Source: Cyanobium sp. FACHB-13342
Lineage (GTDB): Bacteria > Cyanobacteriota > Cyanobacteriia > PCC-6307 > Cyanobiaceae
DNA length: 64,000 bases
NCBI RefSeq assembly: GCF_014697415.1
Contig: NZ_JACJRT010000009.1
Span: 1 to 64,000, forward strand
Direction of reading: 5' to 3'
Within the stretch, counting starts at the first letter, position 1. Every line of letters begins with the position of its first letter. Position numbers and translations under genes: made by a program. Shown piece by piece: positions 52,690 through 62,294 of this stretch. The notes below the pieces were generated by a model, which was not told where the DNA came from, ran no database searches, and saw only the letters and a program-made list of their open reading frames with translations.

Positions 52690-53079
52690 ATGGCCGCAGG
52701 CATGTCCGGCAGCGAAGCCCTGCTGGTGGCCATCGGCGCCGTGCCCGGAGCCTGGCTCCGCTTTCGGGTGGTGGATCACCTGGAGCCGGTGCTGCCTCGC
52801 CGCCACTGGGGCACCTTCGGCGTGAACGTGATCGCCTGTTTCGCCCTCGGCCTGATGGTGGGCCTGGAGCAGAGCTGCGGAGAGGCGTCCCGTCGGGTGC
52901 TCCTGTTGGTGGGCACGGGCTTTCTGGGCAGCTTCAGCACCTTCTCCACGTTCAGCGCCGAACTGTGGGCCCAGCTGTTGGCACGCCACTGGCGGGAGGC
53001 CGCCGTCCTGGCCGGCGGCTCCGTGGGCGGTGGCTTGCTGGCCCTGCTGACGGGCCTATCCCTTGGGGCCGGGTCATGA
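52690..53079 (+). CDS. crcB: Fluoride channel CrcB/Fluc, subunit 1
   Basis: CrcB/Fluc channels export fluoride and work as antiparallel dimers. This 129-residue protein has four membrane segments and the conserved core WGTFGVNVIACFALG and VGTGFLGSFSTFSTFSAE, with the Asn and the double Phe-Ser-Thr track. A second copy follows directly, overlapping by four bases (ATGA), so the two may form a heterodimer. Start ATG 52690 is three bases past the DUF2811 stop. Confidence 0.92.
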   Translation: MAAGMSGSEALLVAIGAVPGAWLRFRVVDHLEPVLPRRHWGTFGVNVIACFALGLMVGLEQSCGEASRRVLLLVGTGFLGSFSTFSTFSAELWAQLLARHWREAAVLAGGSVGGGLLALLTGLSLGAGS

Positions 53080-53456
53080 GCGTCCCACCGCCCCGCAGCC
53101 TGCAGGGCGACCTGCGGGACCTGGCCTTGGTGGCTACCGGGGCCATCCCGGGGGCCCTGCTCCGCTGGCGCCTTGAGGCCGACTTCGTCGCCAACATGGT
53201 GGGCTGCCTGCTGTTGGGGCTGGTGCTGGCCCAGCCGGCCCGGCGCAGGCCGCTGATGCTGTGGGCGGGCATCGGCTTCTGCGGTTCCCTCACCACCTTC
53301 TCCACCTGGATGCTGCAACTGGCCCGCGCCCTGCGGGCCGGTGAGGTCTGGGAGAGCCTGTTGGTGCTGATGGCCAGCCTGCTGGGCGGCTTGGCTCTGG
53401 TGGCCCTGGGCCACGCCCTCGGGCGGTGGCGGCCAGACTCCCCAACGGCACGATGA
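53076..53456 (+). CDS. crcB: Fluoride channel CrcB/Fluc, subunit 2
   Basis: The 126-residue second copy has four membrane helices, FVANMVGCLLLGLVL (the Asn-containing helix) and WAGIGFCGSLTTFSTWMLQL, the Thr-Phe-Ser-Thr track. It is shorter at the N-terminal side and diverges strongly from copy 1, so the pair probably forms an obligate antiparallel heterodimer as in other split systems. It overlaps copy 1 by four bases. Confidence 0.9.
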   Translation: MSVPPPRSLQGDLRDLALVATGAIPGALLRWRLEADFVANMVGCLLLGLVLAQPARRRPLMLWAGIGFCGSLTTFSTWMLQLARALRAGEVWESLLVLMASLLGGLALVALGHALGRWRPDSPTAR

Positions 53457-53472
53457 ACCCCTCCCAGGGCCC

Positions 53473-54012
53473 ATGGCTCGTCCGACCCAACCCGGCCTGC
53501 TACGCGTTCTGCACGGCACCACGGCCTTGGCCGTGCTGGGCTGCTGGCTGAGTGGGCTGGTGGTCTACAGCACCTACGACGGCCGCTGGGGACGGTTGCC
53601 CTTCACTGTGCCGGGCAACTGGATCGACATCCACGGCAGCCTCGGTGTGGTGCTCTTGCCCCTGGCCGTCCTGCTGGCGGCCTATGCCCTCACCAAGGGC
53701 CGCCGGCGGCTGCGGCGACCGACCAATGCGATCCCCCTGCTCGCCCTGGGGCTAGCCATCGGCAGCGGCAAGTTGATGCAGGAGGACTGGCCGCGCACGG
53801 GCCAGCTTCACCACGTCGTGTACAGCCTGCACCTGCTGGCCTGGCTGTTAATCGCCGCCGCCGTCGCGACCCACCTCTGGGGGGTGCTGCGGCTTGGCGG
53901 CTGGCCCCTGGCCCAATCGATGCTGAGCACCAAGTTCAGCCGCAACCTGGCAGCAGGGCCGCCACCAGGGCATCCAAGCGGGGCTGTTCCAAACCATCGC
54001 GAGACGCTTTGA
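53473..54012 (+). CDS. Cytochrome b561-type membrane protein
   Basis: A 179-residue protein with four membrane helices and histidines placed for two b hemes: His in LLRVLHGTTAL, His in WIDIHGSLGVVLLPLA, and the helix with HHVVYSLHLLAWLL and AAVATHLWGVLRLGG. This fits small cytochrome b561/Ni-hydrogenase b-type subunits. The electron partner is unknown. The 3' end overlaps a convergent gene by 77 bases, so the last ~25 residues (PPPGHPSGAVPNHRETL) may not be conserved. Confidence 0.83.
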   Translation: MARPTQPGLLRVLHGTTALAVLGCWLSGLVVYSTYDGRWGRLPFTVPGNWIDIHGSLGVVLLPLAVLLAAYALTKGRRRLRRPTNAIPLLALGLAIGSGKLMQEDWPRTGQLHHVVYSLHLLAWLLIAAAVATHLWGVLRLGGWPLAQSMLSTKFSRNLAAGPPPGHPSGAVPNHRETL

Positions 54013-54580
54013 CGTCCACCACCTCCCGGCCGATCTCCACCAAGCGACCCCGCAGAGCCGGCTCCAGGCTGGTGAGCTGCTCCAACGCTGCCTGAAACCG
54101 CTCCTCCGAGGGACTCGCCAACCAGCTGAGCTGGGGAGCGATCTCCGCCGCGGGAGGGCTGGCCGGACCGGCCCGTTCCACCAGGTAGGCAGCGATGCGC
54201 TGCTTCTCCTGGGTCTGCAACACCCCGTCGGCCCGGCCCAGATGGAGCAGCACCGCCAGCTCATCGGCGAACTGACCCATCAGCCGCTCCAACCGGCCTT
54301 GGCGGGAGGCGCCGTAGCAGGACGAGAGAAAGGCCGGAAGGTCCTCGATCACCGCGGCGGATTCCGGATCCAGGCATTGCAGGATCGCCGCGGAGTCAAA
54401 GTCCTGAAAGTCTCCCCGGTGGTGGCAGTGGGCCCCCAGGGTCACCCCCGTGCCACCCGGGCTCAGGCGAAAGCGCTTCACCGTGATCCGGCGGCGCAAG
54501 GTGGTGCCATCCGCCTCGGCCGTCGCAATCTCAAGCTCCAGATTCAGCGGGCGATCTGACTGATCCGGCGGCCAATCCAT
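53936..54580 (-). CDS. Conserved hypothetical protein with a TerB-like C-terminal part
   Basis: The 214-residue soluble protein has a beta-rich N-terminal part (LNLELEIATAEADGTTLRRRITVKRFRLSPGGTG) and a helical C-terminal half (LERLMGQFADELAVLLHLGRADGVLQTQEKQRIAAYLVERAG) that resembles the TerB-like domain of cyanobacterial proteins. No function can be given. ATG at 54580 is preferred; 54610 would overlap lnt by four bases. Overlaps the cytochrome gene convergently. Confidence 0.62.
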   Translation of the reverse strand: MDWPPDQSDRPLNLELEIATAEADGTTLRRRITVKRFRLSPGGTGVTLGAHCHHRGDFQDFDSAAILQCLDPESAAVIEDLPAFLSSCYGASRQGRLERLMGQFADELAVLLHLGRADGVLQTQEKQRIAAYLVERAGPASPPAAEIAPQLSWLASPSEERFQAALEQLTSLEPALRGRLVEIGREVVDVKASRDGLEQPRLDALVAALLPGCG

Positions 54581-54606
54581 CGCGAGCCCAGCTGAAGATG
54601 CTGAGA

Positions 54607-56070
54607 TCAAGCTAGGGATGGGCGCCAGCGCCGCACCCCTGCCCCTGCCAGCAGCAACACCAACGGGGCCTCACCCCAGCGGTCGTAGGGGGTCAGGCCC
54701 TGGAGGCGGGGCAGGTCGAACACCCCGGTGGCGGCCCGGCCCGCAGGGAGGGAGGCCACCAGCTCGCCCCGGGCATTCACCAGCAGGCTGGGGCCCGTGT
54801 TGGCCGCGCTCACCAGCCAGCGGCCTGTCTCGATCGCCCGCAACTGGGCCAGGGCCTGAAATTGCCGCTGGAGCATCAGCGGGTAGGGATCGAGGTTGGC
54901 ACTGGCCAACAGCCAGCCCGCCCCATCCCGGCTCGCGGTGGCCAGAGCAGCGCCATCGGAGAGCTCGTAACAGATCGCCCCGGCAATGGCTCCGGCTGGG
55001 CGCAGCAACAGCCGGGAAGAGGGGCCTGGCTGGAGCCCCCCCACCGCCGACAGGCCGCTCCAGCGGATCAACCCGGCCAGGGGCACCCATTCGCCCAGCG
55101 GCACCAGGCGGTGTTTGTCGAGCCAGCTGCTGGCCTGCCGCTCCCCAGGGGCAAAGCGCAACAGGGCACTGCGCTGCTCCGGCTCGCCAGCCCGCTCGAG
55201 GGCGTGGAAGCCGCCGCCGATCAGCTCCACGGCCGCACCCGCTTCAAGTTGGGGCTCCAGCCCCAGGGCCCCCTCAGGCAACAGCACCACCGTGGCCCCG
55301 CGCTGCTTGGCCTCCAGCAGGGCTGCCGCCAGCCGCTGCTGGAGCCGCTGCTGCTGGGCCCACGCAAACTTCTGGCGGGTGGGGATCGCTGGCTGCAGCA
55401 CCAGCACCCGCTCGGACTCGCGGCCCTCGGCGGGCGCCGCCAGCAGCTGGGCAGCACCGAGACCATGGCTGAGCAGCACCGCCGCAACCGTGCCGGCAAT
55501 CCAGCGCTGCCGCTGGGGTGCCGTGCAGCAGCGCCACAGGCACCAGCCCAGCATCAGCTGCACCGCCGCCAGCAGCCCACTCCCCCCCAGGGCCGCCAGG
55601 CCGGCCAGGGGTCGGTCACCCGGCAGGGCCGCCGCCCCCAACCCCAGCCAGAACAGGGGGCCCTTGGCCAGCCCCACCTCCACCAGGCCCCAACCGCCAC
55701 TGAGCAACAGGGCACTGCTGGGCCGACGGGGATCGAGGCGGCGAGCCAGCCCCACCCACAGCCCCACCAGCACCGCCCCCGCCAGGGCGCAGATCGCCAA
55801 CAACGAGGCTGCCAAAGGCAGGCTCAGGGGGCCCGGCACACCAATCCAGTCGAGGGGATGGAGGCCCAGCAACCAGCGGTGACTCACCAGCACGGCGGCA
55901 CCGCCCCAGAGCACCCCACCGCGGGCCCCAAGGGCCGAGCCCGGCAGGGCCCAGAGCCCGGCCAATGCCAACCACAGCAGGGGTGGCCAACCCAGAGGAG
56001 GCAGCGCCAGGCCGGCCAGCAGGCCACCGCCCCCAGCCAGCCACCATCCCCCCAGCCGGTCATTGCCCAT
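54607..56070 (-). CDS. lnt: Apolipoprotein N-acyltransferase
   Basis: Lnt adds the third acyl chain to bacterial lipoproteins. The 487-residue protein has N-terminal membrane helices (LAGGGGLLAGLALPPLGWPPLLWLALAGLW and others) and a C-terminal nitrilase-fold domain with the Glu of VVLLPEGAL, Lys of WLDKHRLVPLGEWVPL and Cys of AGAICYELSDG, the catalytic triad. Later RQFQALAQLRAIETGRWLVSAANTGPS fits the family. Start ATG 56070. Confidence 0.93.
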   Translation of the reverse strand: MGNDRLGGWWLAGGGGLLAGLALPPLGWPPLLWLALAGLWALPGSALGARGGVLWGGAAVLVSHRWLLGLHPLDWIGVPGPLSLPLAASLLAICALAGAVLVGLWVGLARRLDPRRPSSALLLSGGWGLVEVGLAKGPLFWLGLGAAALPGDRPLAGLAALGGSGLLAAVQLMLGWCLWRCCTAPQRQRWIAGTVAAVLLSHGLGAAQLLAAPAEGRESERVLVLQPAIPTRQKFAWAQQQRLQQRLAAALLEAKQRGATVVLLPEGALGLEPQLEAGAAVELIGGGFHALERAGEPEQRSALLRFAPGERQASSWLDKHRLVPLGEWVPLAGLIRWSGLSAVGGLQPGPSSRLLLRPAGAIAGAICYELSDGAALATASRDGAGWLLASANLDPYPLMLQRQFQALAQLRAIETGRWLVSAANTGPSLLVNARGELVASLPAGRAATGVFDLPRLQGLTPYDRWGEAPLVLLLAGAGVRRWRPSLA

Positions 56071-56118
56071 GGCACGGAAGCGTAGGAAGCGCCAGGGTGA
56101 GGCAGACCAGTTGCCACC

Positions 56119-56475
56119 ATGGATCCCAACAACCCGCTCCAACAACTGCTGCTGCGCGGCCTCGGCACCACCTCCCTGGTGTCGGAACGGCTGCGCACCG
56201 TGACCCAGGCCTGGGTGCGGAGCGGCAAGCTCGATCCCAGCCAGGCCCCAGCCCTGGTGGACGATGTGCTCAAGGCCCTGCGCGGCGAGACGCCGGAACT
56301 GGAACAACAGGCAGAGCGCCAGCTGGAGCGCAACAAGGACCAGCTGCTGCAGGACCTCGGCCTGGCCCGTCAGCGGGAACTGGATGAACTGCGGGGGCGG
56401 ATCGACCGGTTGGAGAGGGCCCTGCGCCAGCGCCCGGGCGCTGAGGTCTCCGAAGACCTGGACATTCCCGATTGA
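56119..56475 (+). CDS. Phasin-like helical protein
   Basis: A 118-residue protein with an N-terminal segment [32 protein letters not shown] and a long coiled coil ([43 protein letters not shown]). The layout resembles the polyhydroxyalkanoate granule-associated (phasin/PhaF) type proteins found in cyanobacteria. No PHA synthase is in the window, so a role at granules is not established. Divergent from lnt. Confidence 0.7.
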   Translation: MDPNNPLQQLLLRGLGTTSLVSERLRTVTQAWVRSGKLDPSQAPALVDDVLKALRGETPELEQQAERQLERNKDQLLQDLGLARQRELDELRGRIDRLERALRQRPGAEVSEDLDIPD

Positions 56476-56510
56476 TCAGGCGGCAGAATCAGGCCAACCC
56501 GCGGGTTCCC

Positions 56511-57152
56511 ATGCGCGACATCCTGATCAGCTCCGCCGTGTTTGTGGCCTGCCTGCTGCTGGCCCTGGTCAGCCAGCTGGTGAGCCCCACCACCGTGGCG
56601 GCGGCCAGTGCCGCTGGCGCGCCAGCCGAGGCGGCGCTCGCCACCTCAGCGCCGGCCAGCCCCCGGAGCCAACCGGCGGTGAGCAGCAGCTTCGAACTGG
56701 ACCCGGACGACCCCAACCCCACCCTTTTTGTTATGGCATCGGACGACGGCATGGCCTCCAGCGGCGATCTGGCCCAGGCCGCTGGCCTCGGCGGCGAGCT
56801 CAATGCCCCCAAGGAGCGCACCACCCCCAGCGGCCTCCGCATCACCGACCTGGTGGTGGGTGACGGCGCCGAGGCCATCGCCGGTCAGACGGTGGTGGTG
56901 AACTACCGCGGCACCCTGGCCAACGGCACCGAATTCGACAGCAGCTACGGCCGCGGCCCCTTCTCCTTCCCCCTGGGCGGCGGCCGGGTGATCCAGGGCT
57001 GGGATGAGGGTGTGGCCGGCATGAAGGTGGGCGGCAAGCGCAAGCTGGTGATCCCCCCGGATCTGGCCTACGGCGAGCGGGGGGCTGGCGGCGTGATTCC
57101 TCCCAATGCCACCCTCACCTTTGAGGTCGAACTGGTGCGCATCGGCGGCTGA
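56511..57152 (+). CDS. FKBP-type peptidyl-prolyl isomerase, membrane-anchored or exported
   Basis: The 213-residue protein has an N-terminal hydrophobic helix ([23 protein letters not shown]), a Ser/Ala-rich linker, and a complete FKBP domain from about residue 105: [92 protein letters not shown] (in part). The isomerase acts on the lumenal or periplasmic side. A TTG start at 56472, overlapping the preceding stop as TTGA, would add 13 residues and is an equally fair choice. Confidence 0.92.
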   Translation: MRDILISSAVFVACLLLALVSQLVSPTTVAAASAAGAPAEAALATSAPASPRSQPAVSSSFELDPDDPNPTLFVMASDDGMASSGDLAQAAGLGGELNAPKERTTPSGLRITDLVVGDGAEAIAGQTVVVNYRGTLANGTEFDSSYGRGPFSFPLGGGRVIQGWDEGVAGMKVGGKRKLVIPPDLAYGERGAGGVIPPNATLTFEVELVRIGG

Positions 57153-57204
57153 GGGGCGGGGCGGGGCGTGATCGTTAAGATGCAGCCTCGCCTTATCCCC
57201 CTTC

Positions 57205-57804
57205 ATGGCTCATACGCTGCCCGCGCTGCCCTACGGCCTCGATGCGCTCGAGCCCCACATCTCCCGCTCCACCCTGGAGTTCCACCACGGCAAGCACCAC
57301 GCTGCCTACGTCACCAACCTGAACAACCTGGTGGCAGGAACCGACCTGGAGAGCAAGAGCCTCGAGGACACCATCACCGCCGTGGCCGGGGATGCTGGCA
57401 AGGCCGGCGTGTTCAACAACGCCGCCCAGGTGTGGAACCACAGCTTCTACTGGCAGTGCATGAAGCCCGGTGGCGGCGGCCAGCCCACCGGCGCCCTGGC
57501 CGACAAGATCAACGCTGACTTCGGCAGCTACGAAGCCTTCGTGGAGGCGTTCAAAGCTGCCGGCGCCACCCAGTTCGGCAGCGGCTGGGCCTGGCTCGTG
57601 CTCGACAACGGCACCCTGAAGGTCACCAAGACCCCCAACGCCGACCTGCCCCTGGCCCACGGTCAGAAGGCCCTGCTCACCATGGATGTGTGGGAGCACG
57701 CCTACTACCTCGACTATCAGAATCGCCGCCCCGACTACATGACCACCTTCCTGGAGAAGCTGGTGAACTGGGACTTCGTGGCCGCCAACCTGGCTGCCGC
57801 CTGA
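57205..57804 (+). CDS. sodB: Iron superoxide dismutase
   Basis: SodB removes superoxide in the cytoplasm. The 199-residue protein has the metal ligands His27 ([13 protein letters not shown]), His79 (VWNHSFYW), Asp161 and His165 ([20 protein letters not shown]), and the second-sphere residues of the Fe type ([10 protein letters not shown]). Full length. A strong terminator follows. The 52 bases before it are G-rich then AT-rich and hold the promoter or leader. Confidence 0.96.
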   Translation: MAHTLPALPYGLDALEPHISRSTLEFHHGKHHAAYVTNLNNLVAGTDLESKSLEDTITAVAGDAGKAGVFNNAAQVWNHSFYWQCMKPGGGGQPTGALADKINADFGSYEAFVEAFKAAGATQFGSGWAWLVLDNGTLKVTKTPNADLPLAHGQKALLTMDVWEHAYYLDYQNRRPDYMTTFLEKLVNWDFVAANLAAA

Positions 57805-57850
57805 TTCCGTCCCGGCAACGGTGACCCGACAGGGAGCTTGTCTCCCCATG

Positions 57851-57876
57851 GCCCCCGGAGATCCCGGGGGCTTTTT
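57851..57876 (+). terminator. Intrinsic terminator after sodB
   Basis: An 8-bp stem (GCCCCCGG / CCGGGGGC, 57851-57858 and 57864-57871) with a five-base loop is followed by TTTTT. It lies about 45 bases beyond the sodB stop and in front of the convergent queA stop. Confidence 0.88.
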
Positions 57877-57883
57877 GTTGTCC

Positions 57884-59023
57884 TCAGCCTGATCCCGTTG
57901 GTCGAGCGCTGCTGAGCACCGCCTGCGGCGCGATCCACATGGCATCGCCGTAGGAAAAAAAGCGGTACTGGCGCTCGATCGCCTCGGTGTAGAGGGCCAA
58001 CAGGCGCTCGCGGCCGATCAGGGCACTCACCAACAGCAGCAGGGAGCTCTTGGGCAGGTGAAAGTTGGTGAGCAGGCCCTGCACCACAGCAAAGCGATAA
58101 CCGGGCTGGATCACCAGGTTCACCGGGCCGGTGTGGGGTTTGAGCTCGCCACCATGCAGCTGGGCCACCGCCTCCAGGCTGCGCACCGAGGTGGTACCGA
58201 TGGCGATCACGCGGCCGCCGCGCGCCCGGCAGGCCGCCACCGCGGCCACCAGATCCGGGCTCACCTCCACCCACTCGCTGTGCAGCTGCAGCTGGCTGAG
58301 ATCTTCCGTTTCCACCGGCCGGAAGGTGCCCAGACCCACATGCAGGGTGGTCGTGGCCAGGTCCACCCCGCGCCCGCGGATCGCCGCCAGAAGTTCGTCG
58401 CTGAGGTGCAAGCCCGCCGTTGGCGCTGCAACGGCTCCGGGGCGCGCGGCATAGCGGGTCTGGTAGCGCTCGTTGTCGCTGGCGTCGTGCTCGTGGATGT
58501 AGGGGGGCAGTGGAATGGCGCCGTACTGCACGAGCAACGGCTCGAGGGCCGCCGCATCCCCGCACTCGGCCGGAAACTGCACGATGCGACCGCCGGTGGC
58601 GGGGTCACGGCCCCGCACCTGCACGGGCAGGGGGGGCTGATCGGCGGCCACCAGCTCAATCCAATCGTCCGGCTGGAGCTTCTTGGCCGGCTTGGCCAGG
58701 CACAGCCATTGGCCGGCCTCCTGGCCCTCGCCCTGCCAGGGCTCGAGCACCAGCAGCTCCACGGCGCCGCCGCTGGGCCGGCGCGCCTCCAGGCGGGCTC
58801 GCAGCACCCGGGTGTCATTCACCACCAACAGATCCCCCGGCTGCAGCTCCTGCTGCAGGTCCCACACGTTCAGATGGCGGGCATGGCGGGCAGGGCCCTC
58901 CCCGGGGGGATTCACCACCAGCAGGCGAGCGGCATGGCGGGGCTCCACCGGGCGCTGGGCGATGCGCTCTTCGGGCAGCTGAAAGTCGTAGCTGGAGAGC
59001 CGCTGATCGGCGGGATCGCTCAT
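57884..59023 (-). CDS. queA: S-adenosylmethionine:tRNA ribosyltransferase-isomerase
   Basis: QueA transfers the ribosyl moiety of SAM to 7-aminomethyl-7-deazaguanine in tRNA, the penultimate step to queuosine. The 379-residue protein has [78 protein letters not shown], and the C-terminal [22 protein letters not shown] 59023. It follows the KimA-like gene by 16 bases. Full length. Confidence 0.96.
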   Translation of the reverse strand: MSDPADQRLSSYDFQLPEERIAQRPVEPRHAARLLVVNPPGEGPARHARHLNVWDLQQELQPGDLLVVNDTRVLRARLEARRPSGGAVELLVLEPWQGEGQEAGQWLCLAKPAKKLQPDDWIELVAADQPPLPVQVRGRDPATGGRIVQFPAECGDAAALEPLLVQYGAIPLPPYIHEHDASDNERYQTRYAARPGAVAAPTAGLHLSDELLAAIRGRGVDLATTTLHVGLGTFRPVETEDLSQLQLHSEWVEVSPDLVAAVAACRARGGRVIAIGTTSVRSLEAVAQLHGGELKPHTGPVNLVIQPGYRFAVVQGLLTNFHLPKSSLLLLVSALIGRERLLALYTEAIERQYRFFSYGDAMWIAPQAVLSSARPTGSG

Positions 59024-59039
59024 GCAGTCGGGCCTGGGC

Positions 59040-60905
59040 TCATGCCGGCAGGTAATAGCGCACGAGGGTAAACACCCGGTTGCCACTGGCATCGAGGGCC
59101 CGGTGCATGTTGATGCCGCGCTGATTGAGCAGCAGGGAATCAAAGCGGTAGCGGGGGATCGCCATCGGCATCACGATGGTGTGACTCACCTCCGGATGGG
59201 CCTGCTCTTCGGCGGCCACCAACGCCACAAACGGATCGATCAGCGAGGCGTAGGGGCTGTCCAGAATCCGCAGGCCGATGCCGGGCGACTCGCCCACCAG
59301 CCGCCGCCAATCGCGCTGAATGGCATCGATGTCGTCCCCCTCGGAGCGCACCCACACGGCGGTCACCTGATCCGACACGGTGGCCGCATAGCGCAGGGCA
59401 TCCAGGGAGGGACGGGAGAAGGAAGCCATCCAGACGATGCTGCGGTTGCCCACCGGGTCCCGCCGGGCAGGCAGAGAGAGGCTGCTGCTGGTGTCGGCCG
59501 GCAGGGCGATGGCGGCATACACGCGGCGATAGCGGCTGCGGATACTGGCCAGCAGCCACACCAGCAGGGGGATGGCTATCACCACCGTCCAGGCCCCCTC
59601 CCCAAACTTGCTCACCACGATCACCAGCAACACCACCAAGGTGGTGAAGGCCCCCAGCGCATTGATGGCCAGCCGCCCGAACCAACCGGCACCGCGCCGC
59701 CGCCACCAGCGCACCACCATCCCGGCCTGGGAGAGGGTGAAGGCCATGAACACACCGAGGGCATAGAGATTCACCGCCACGGTGGTATCCCCCCGGCACA
59801 CCAGGATGATCAGGGCCGTTGCCGCCAGCAGCACGGCAATGCCGTTCTGGAACACCAGCCGGTCGCCGATCCAGCCCATCTGGCGGGGTAGAAACCGATC
59901 CTGGGCCAACATCGCGGCCAGGCGTGGGAAGCCCGCGAAGGCGGTGTTGGCCGCCAGGGTGAGGATCAGCAGGGTGGTGATCTGCAGCGCCCAGAAGAGG
60001 GGACTGCCCGCACCGAACACCCGCAGGCCCACCTGGGCCAGCACGGTGCGATCGGGATTGGGAGCAATGCCGTACAGATAGGCCAGGCCACTGACGGCCA
60101 GGAACATGGCCCCCAACATCAGGCCCATCACCAACAGGGTGGCGCGGGCGCGGCGCGCGGCTGGCTCACGAAACACCGAAACCCCATTGGCAATCGCCTC
60201 GATGCCCGTCATGGCCGAGCAACCAGAACTGAAGGCCCGCAGCACCAGAAAGGCTCCGAGGGGCTCCACGGCCCGGATGGCCGGTGGGGCATCGGGGCTA
60301 AAGCCATGGGCCCCCACCAGGTTTTGGAGGCCGAACACCGCCAGCAAGGCCACCATCACCACAAAGGCGTAGGTGGGCAGGCTGAAGGCCTGACCGGCTT
60401 CCCGCAGGCCCCGCAGGTTGGCCCACCCCACCCCCAAGAGCAACAGGAGGGCCAGGGGCACCTCATGGGGCAGCAGGGCTGGCCAGAGGGAGGAGAGGGC
60501 CTGGGTGCCGGCCATCAGACTCACCGCTGCCGTGAGGGTGTAATCCACCAGCAGGGCCGCCGCCGCCACCAGGGAGGGGCCAGTGCCCAGATTCTCGCGG
60601 GCCACCACGTAGGAGCCGCCGCCCTGGGGGTAGGCGTCGATGGTCTGGCGGTAGGACGCCACCACGATCGCGATCAGGGCAATGATCGCCAGGGTGATCG
60701 GCAGGGACAGCCGCAGCGCCTGGCTGCCGGCCAACACCAGCACCCCCAGGGCCGCCTCCGTGGCGTAGGCCACCGAGGACAGGGCGTCGGAGGCAAGGAT
60801 CGGCAGGGCCTGCAGGCTGGGCAGGCGCTCCGAAGCTGCGGCAGCTTTCGGCAGAGGCTTGCCGAGCAGCCTGCGAAACAGGGCCGTGGCCGCCGGCTGG
60901 TTCAC
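59040..60905 (-). CDS. APC-superfamily permease, KimA/YdaO-like
   Basis: The 621-residue protein has about 12 membrane helices and a C-terminal cytoplasmic domain (about residues 470-621). The N-terminal [23 protein letters not shown] and [23 protein letters not shown], and the C-terminal [19 protein letters not shown] domain, are the pattern of the Bacillus potassium importer KimA (YdaO). That transporter is inhibited by cyclic di-AMP. Substrate here (K+ or an amino acid) is unproven. pdhC lies 13 bases upstream and queA 16 bases downstream, so the three may form an operon. No riboswitch was recognised upstream. Confidence 0.82.
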   Translation of the reverse strand: MNQPAATALFRRLLGKPLPKAAAASERLPSLQALPILASDALSSVAYATEAALGVLVLAGSQALRLSLPITLAIIALIAIVVASYRQTIDAYPQGGGSYVVARENLGTGPSLVAAAALLVDYTLTAAVSLMAGTQALSSLWPALLPHEVPLALLLLLGVGWANLRGLREAGQAFSLPTYAFVVMVALLAVFGLQNLVGAHGFSPDAPPAIRAVEPLGAFLVLRAFSSGCSAMTGIEAIANGVSVFREPAARRARATLLVMGLMLGAMFLAVSGLAYLYGIAPNPDRTVLAQVGLRVFGAGSPLFWALQITTLLILTLAANTAFAGFPRLAAMLAQDRFLPRQMGWIGDRLVFQNGIAVLLAATALIILVCRGDTTVAVNLYALGVFMAFTLSQAGMVVRWWRRRGAGWFGRLAINALGAFTTLVVLLVIVVSKFGEGAWTVVIAIPLLVWLLASIRSRYRRVYAAIALPADTSSSLSLPARRDPVGNRSIVWMASFSRPSLDALRYAATVSDQVTAVWVRSEGDDIDAIQRDWRRLVGESPGIGLRILDSPYASLIDPFVALVAAEEQAHPEVSHTIVMPMAIPRYRFDSLLLNQRGINMHRALDASGNRVFTLVRYYLPA

Positions 60906-60918
60906 GGTGATCAGGAGA

Positions 60919-62244
60919 TCAGAGCGCCAGACTCTCCGGGTTGGTCTCGATCAACTGGGCCAGGTCCTTCAGGAAGGCGGCGGCATGGGCGCCGTAGATG
61001 GTGCGGTGGTCGCAGGTGAGGTTCACCTGCATCTGGTTGGCCACGCGCATGGAGCCGTCCTTGCCCGCCACCACGGTGGGACGCGACGCCGCCACCGCCA
61101 GAATCGCCCCGGTGCCCGGGGGAAGGATCGCATCGAAGCGATCGACGCCGAACATGCCCAGGTTGGAGAGGGTGAAGGTGCCGGTGCTGTACTCCTCAGG
61201 CTGCAGCTGCTTGCTGCGGGCCCGGGCCACCAGATCGGCCCAGGTGCGAGCCATTGAATAGATGTCGGTCTTGTCGGCGTTGGCCAGCACCGGGGTGATC
61301 AGGCCCCCGTCTTCCATGGCCACGGCCACCGCCACGTTCACGGCGGCGGGGAAGCTCATGGCACTGCCATCGGCACTGGTGGCGGCGTTCACCTGGGGAT
61401 GGCGGGCCAGCGCCACGCCCACGGCCTTGGCCAGCAGGGCCGTCATCGTGACGCCCTTGGGCTTCACCTGCTTGTACAGGGCATCCAGCTTGGTGGTGGT
61501 GATCGTGTACCCCACCCGGAAGCAGGGCACCGCCAGGCTGGCCACCATGTTGCGGTTCACCGCCCCCTGGAGGGTGTTGAAGGCCACGCTCTCGCCGGGG
61601 CGCCCGAAGGCCTCACCGGCAGGGGCGGGAGCCGCTGCGGCCCCGTTGGTGCCGGCAACCACCACGGCAGCACCGGAGCCTTCCGCCACCCGGGGCACGG
61701 CCACAGTCAGGCCCAGGGCCCGCTCCACATCCTCCGCCTGGATTCGGCCGTGGGGGCCACTGCCCCGCAGGCTGTCGAGGGCCACGCCGTGCTGACTGGC
61801 CAGTTTCTTGGCCCGGGGGGAGGCCACCACCCGGCCGGAAGCCACGGGAGCCGGCGCCGCAACAGGAGCGGGCGCGGGAACCGCCACCGGTGCGGGAGTG
61901 GGGGGGGCGCTGACGGGGGGGGGAGTGGCCGCCACCGGCGCGGGAGCCGCGGCTGCAGCCGGAGCCGCCGGAGCCTTGGCGGCCGCTTCAGCAATCTCGG
62001 CCTCGGTTTCCACAATCAGGCCGATGGTTTCGCCCACGGGGGCAGTGCCGCCAGCGGGCATCAACACGGCCGCCAGGAACCCCTCATTGAACGACTCCAC
62101 ATCCATGTCGGCCTTGTCGGACTCCACGACAAGCACCGACTCACCACGCTCCACCTTGTCGCCGGGCTTCTTGAGCCACTCCACGATCTTGCCCTCCGTC
62201 ATGGTGGACGAGAGGGCCGGCATGAAGATTTCGTGGGTGGCCAA
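60919..62244 (-). CDS. pdhC: Pyruvate dehydrogenase E2, dihydrolipoamide acetyltransferase
   Basis: E2 carries the swinging lipoyl arm and transfers acetyl groups to CoA. The 441-residue protein has a single lipoyl domain with the lipoylated Lys44 in VVESDKADMDVES, an Ala/Pro-rich linker, a peripheral subunit-binding domain (SPRAKKLASQHGVALDSLRGSGPHGRI) and the catalytic domain ending VNLTCDHRTIYGAHAAAFL. The usual HRxxDG catalytic motif reads HRTIYG, the cyanobacterial version with Tyr in place of Asp. E1 alpha is at 10.3 kb. Confidence 0.94.
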   Translation of the reverse strand: MATHEIFMPALSSTMTEGKIVEWLKKPGDKVERGESVLVVESDKADMDVESFNEGFLAAVLMPAGGTAPVGETIGLIVETEAEIAEAAAKAPAAPAAAAAPAPVAATPPPVSAPPTPAPVAVPAPAPVAAPAPVASGRVVASPRAKKLASQHGVALDSLRGSGPHGRIQAEDVERALGLTVAVPRVAEGSGAAVVVAGTNGAAAAPAPAGEAFGRPGESVAFNTLQGAVNRNMVASLAVPCFRVGYTITTTKLDALYKQVKPKGVTMTALLAKAVGVALARHPQVNAATSADGSAMSFPAAVNVAVAVAMEDGGLITPVLANADKTDIYSMARTWADLVARARSKQLQPEEYSTGTFTLSNLGMFGVDRFDAILPPGTGAILAVAASRPTVVAGKDGSMRVANQMQVNLTCDHRTIYGAHAAAFLKDLAQLIETNPESLAL

Positions 62245-62294
62245 CGGGGGTCTGCCGCGAGTTGGGCGGATTTTACGTGGCTCCTGGCCAGGGC

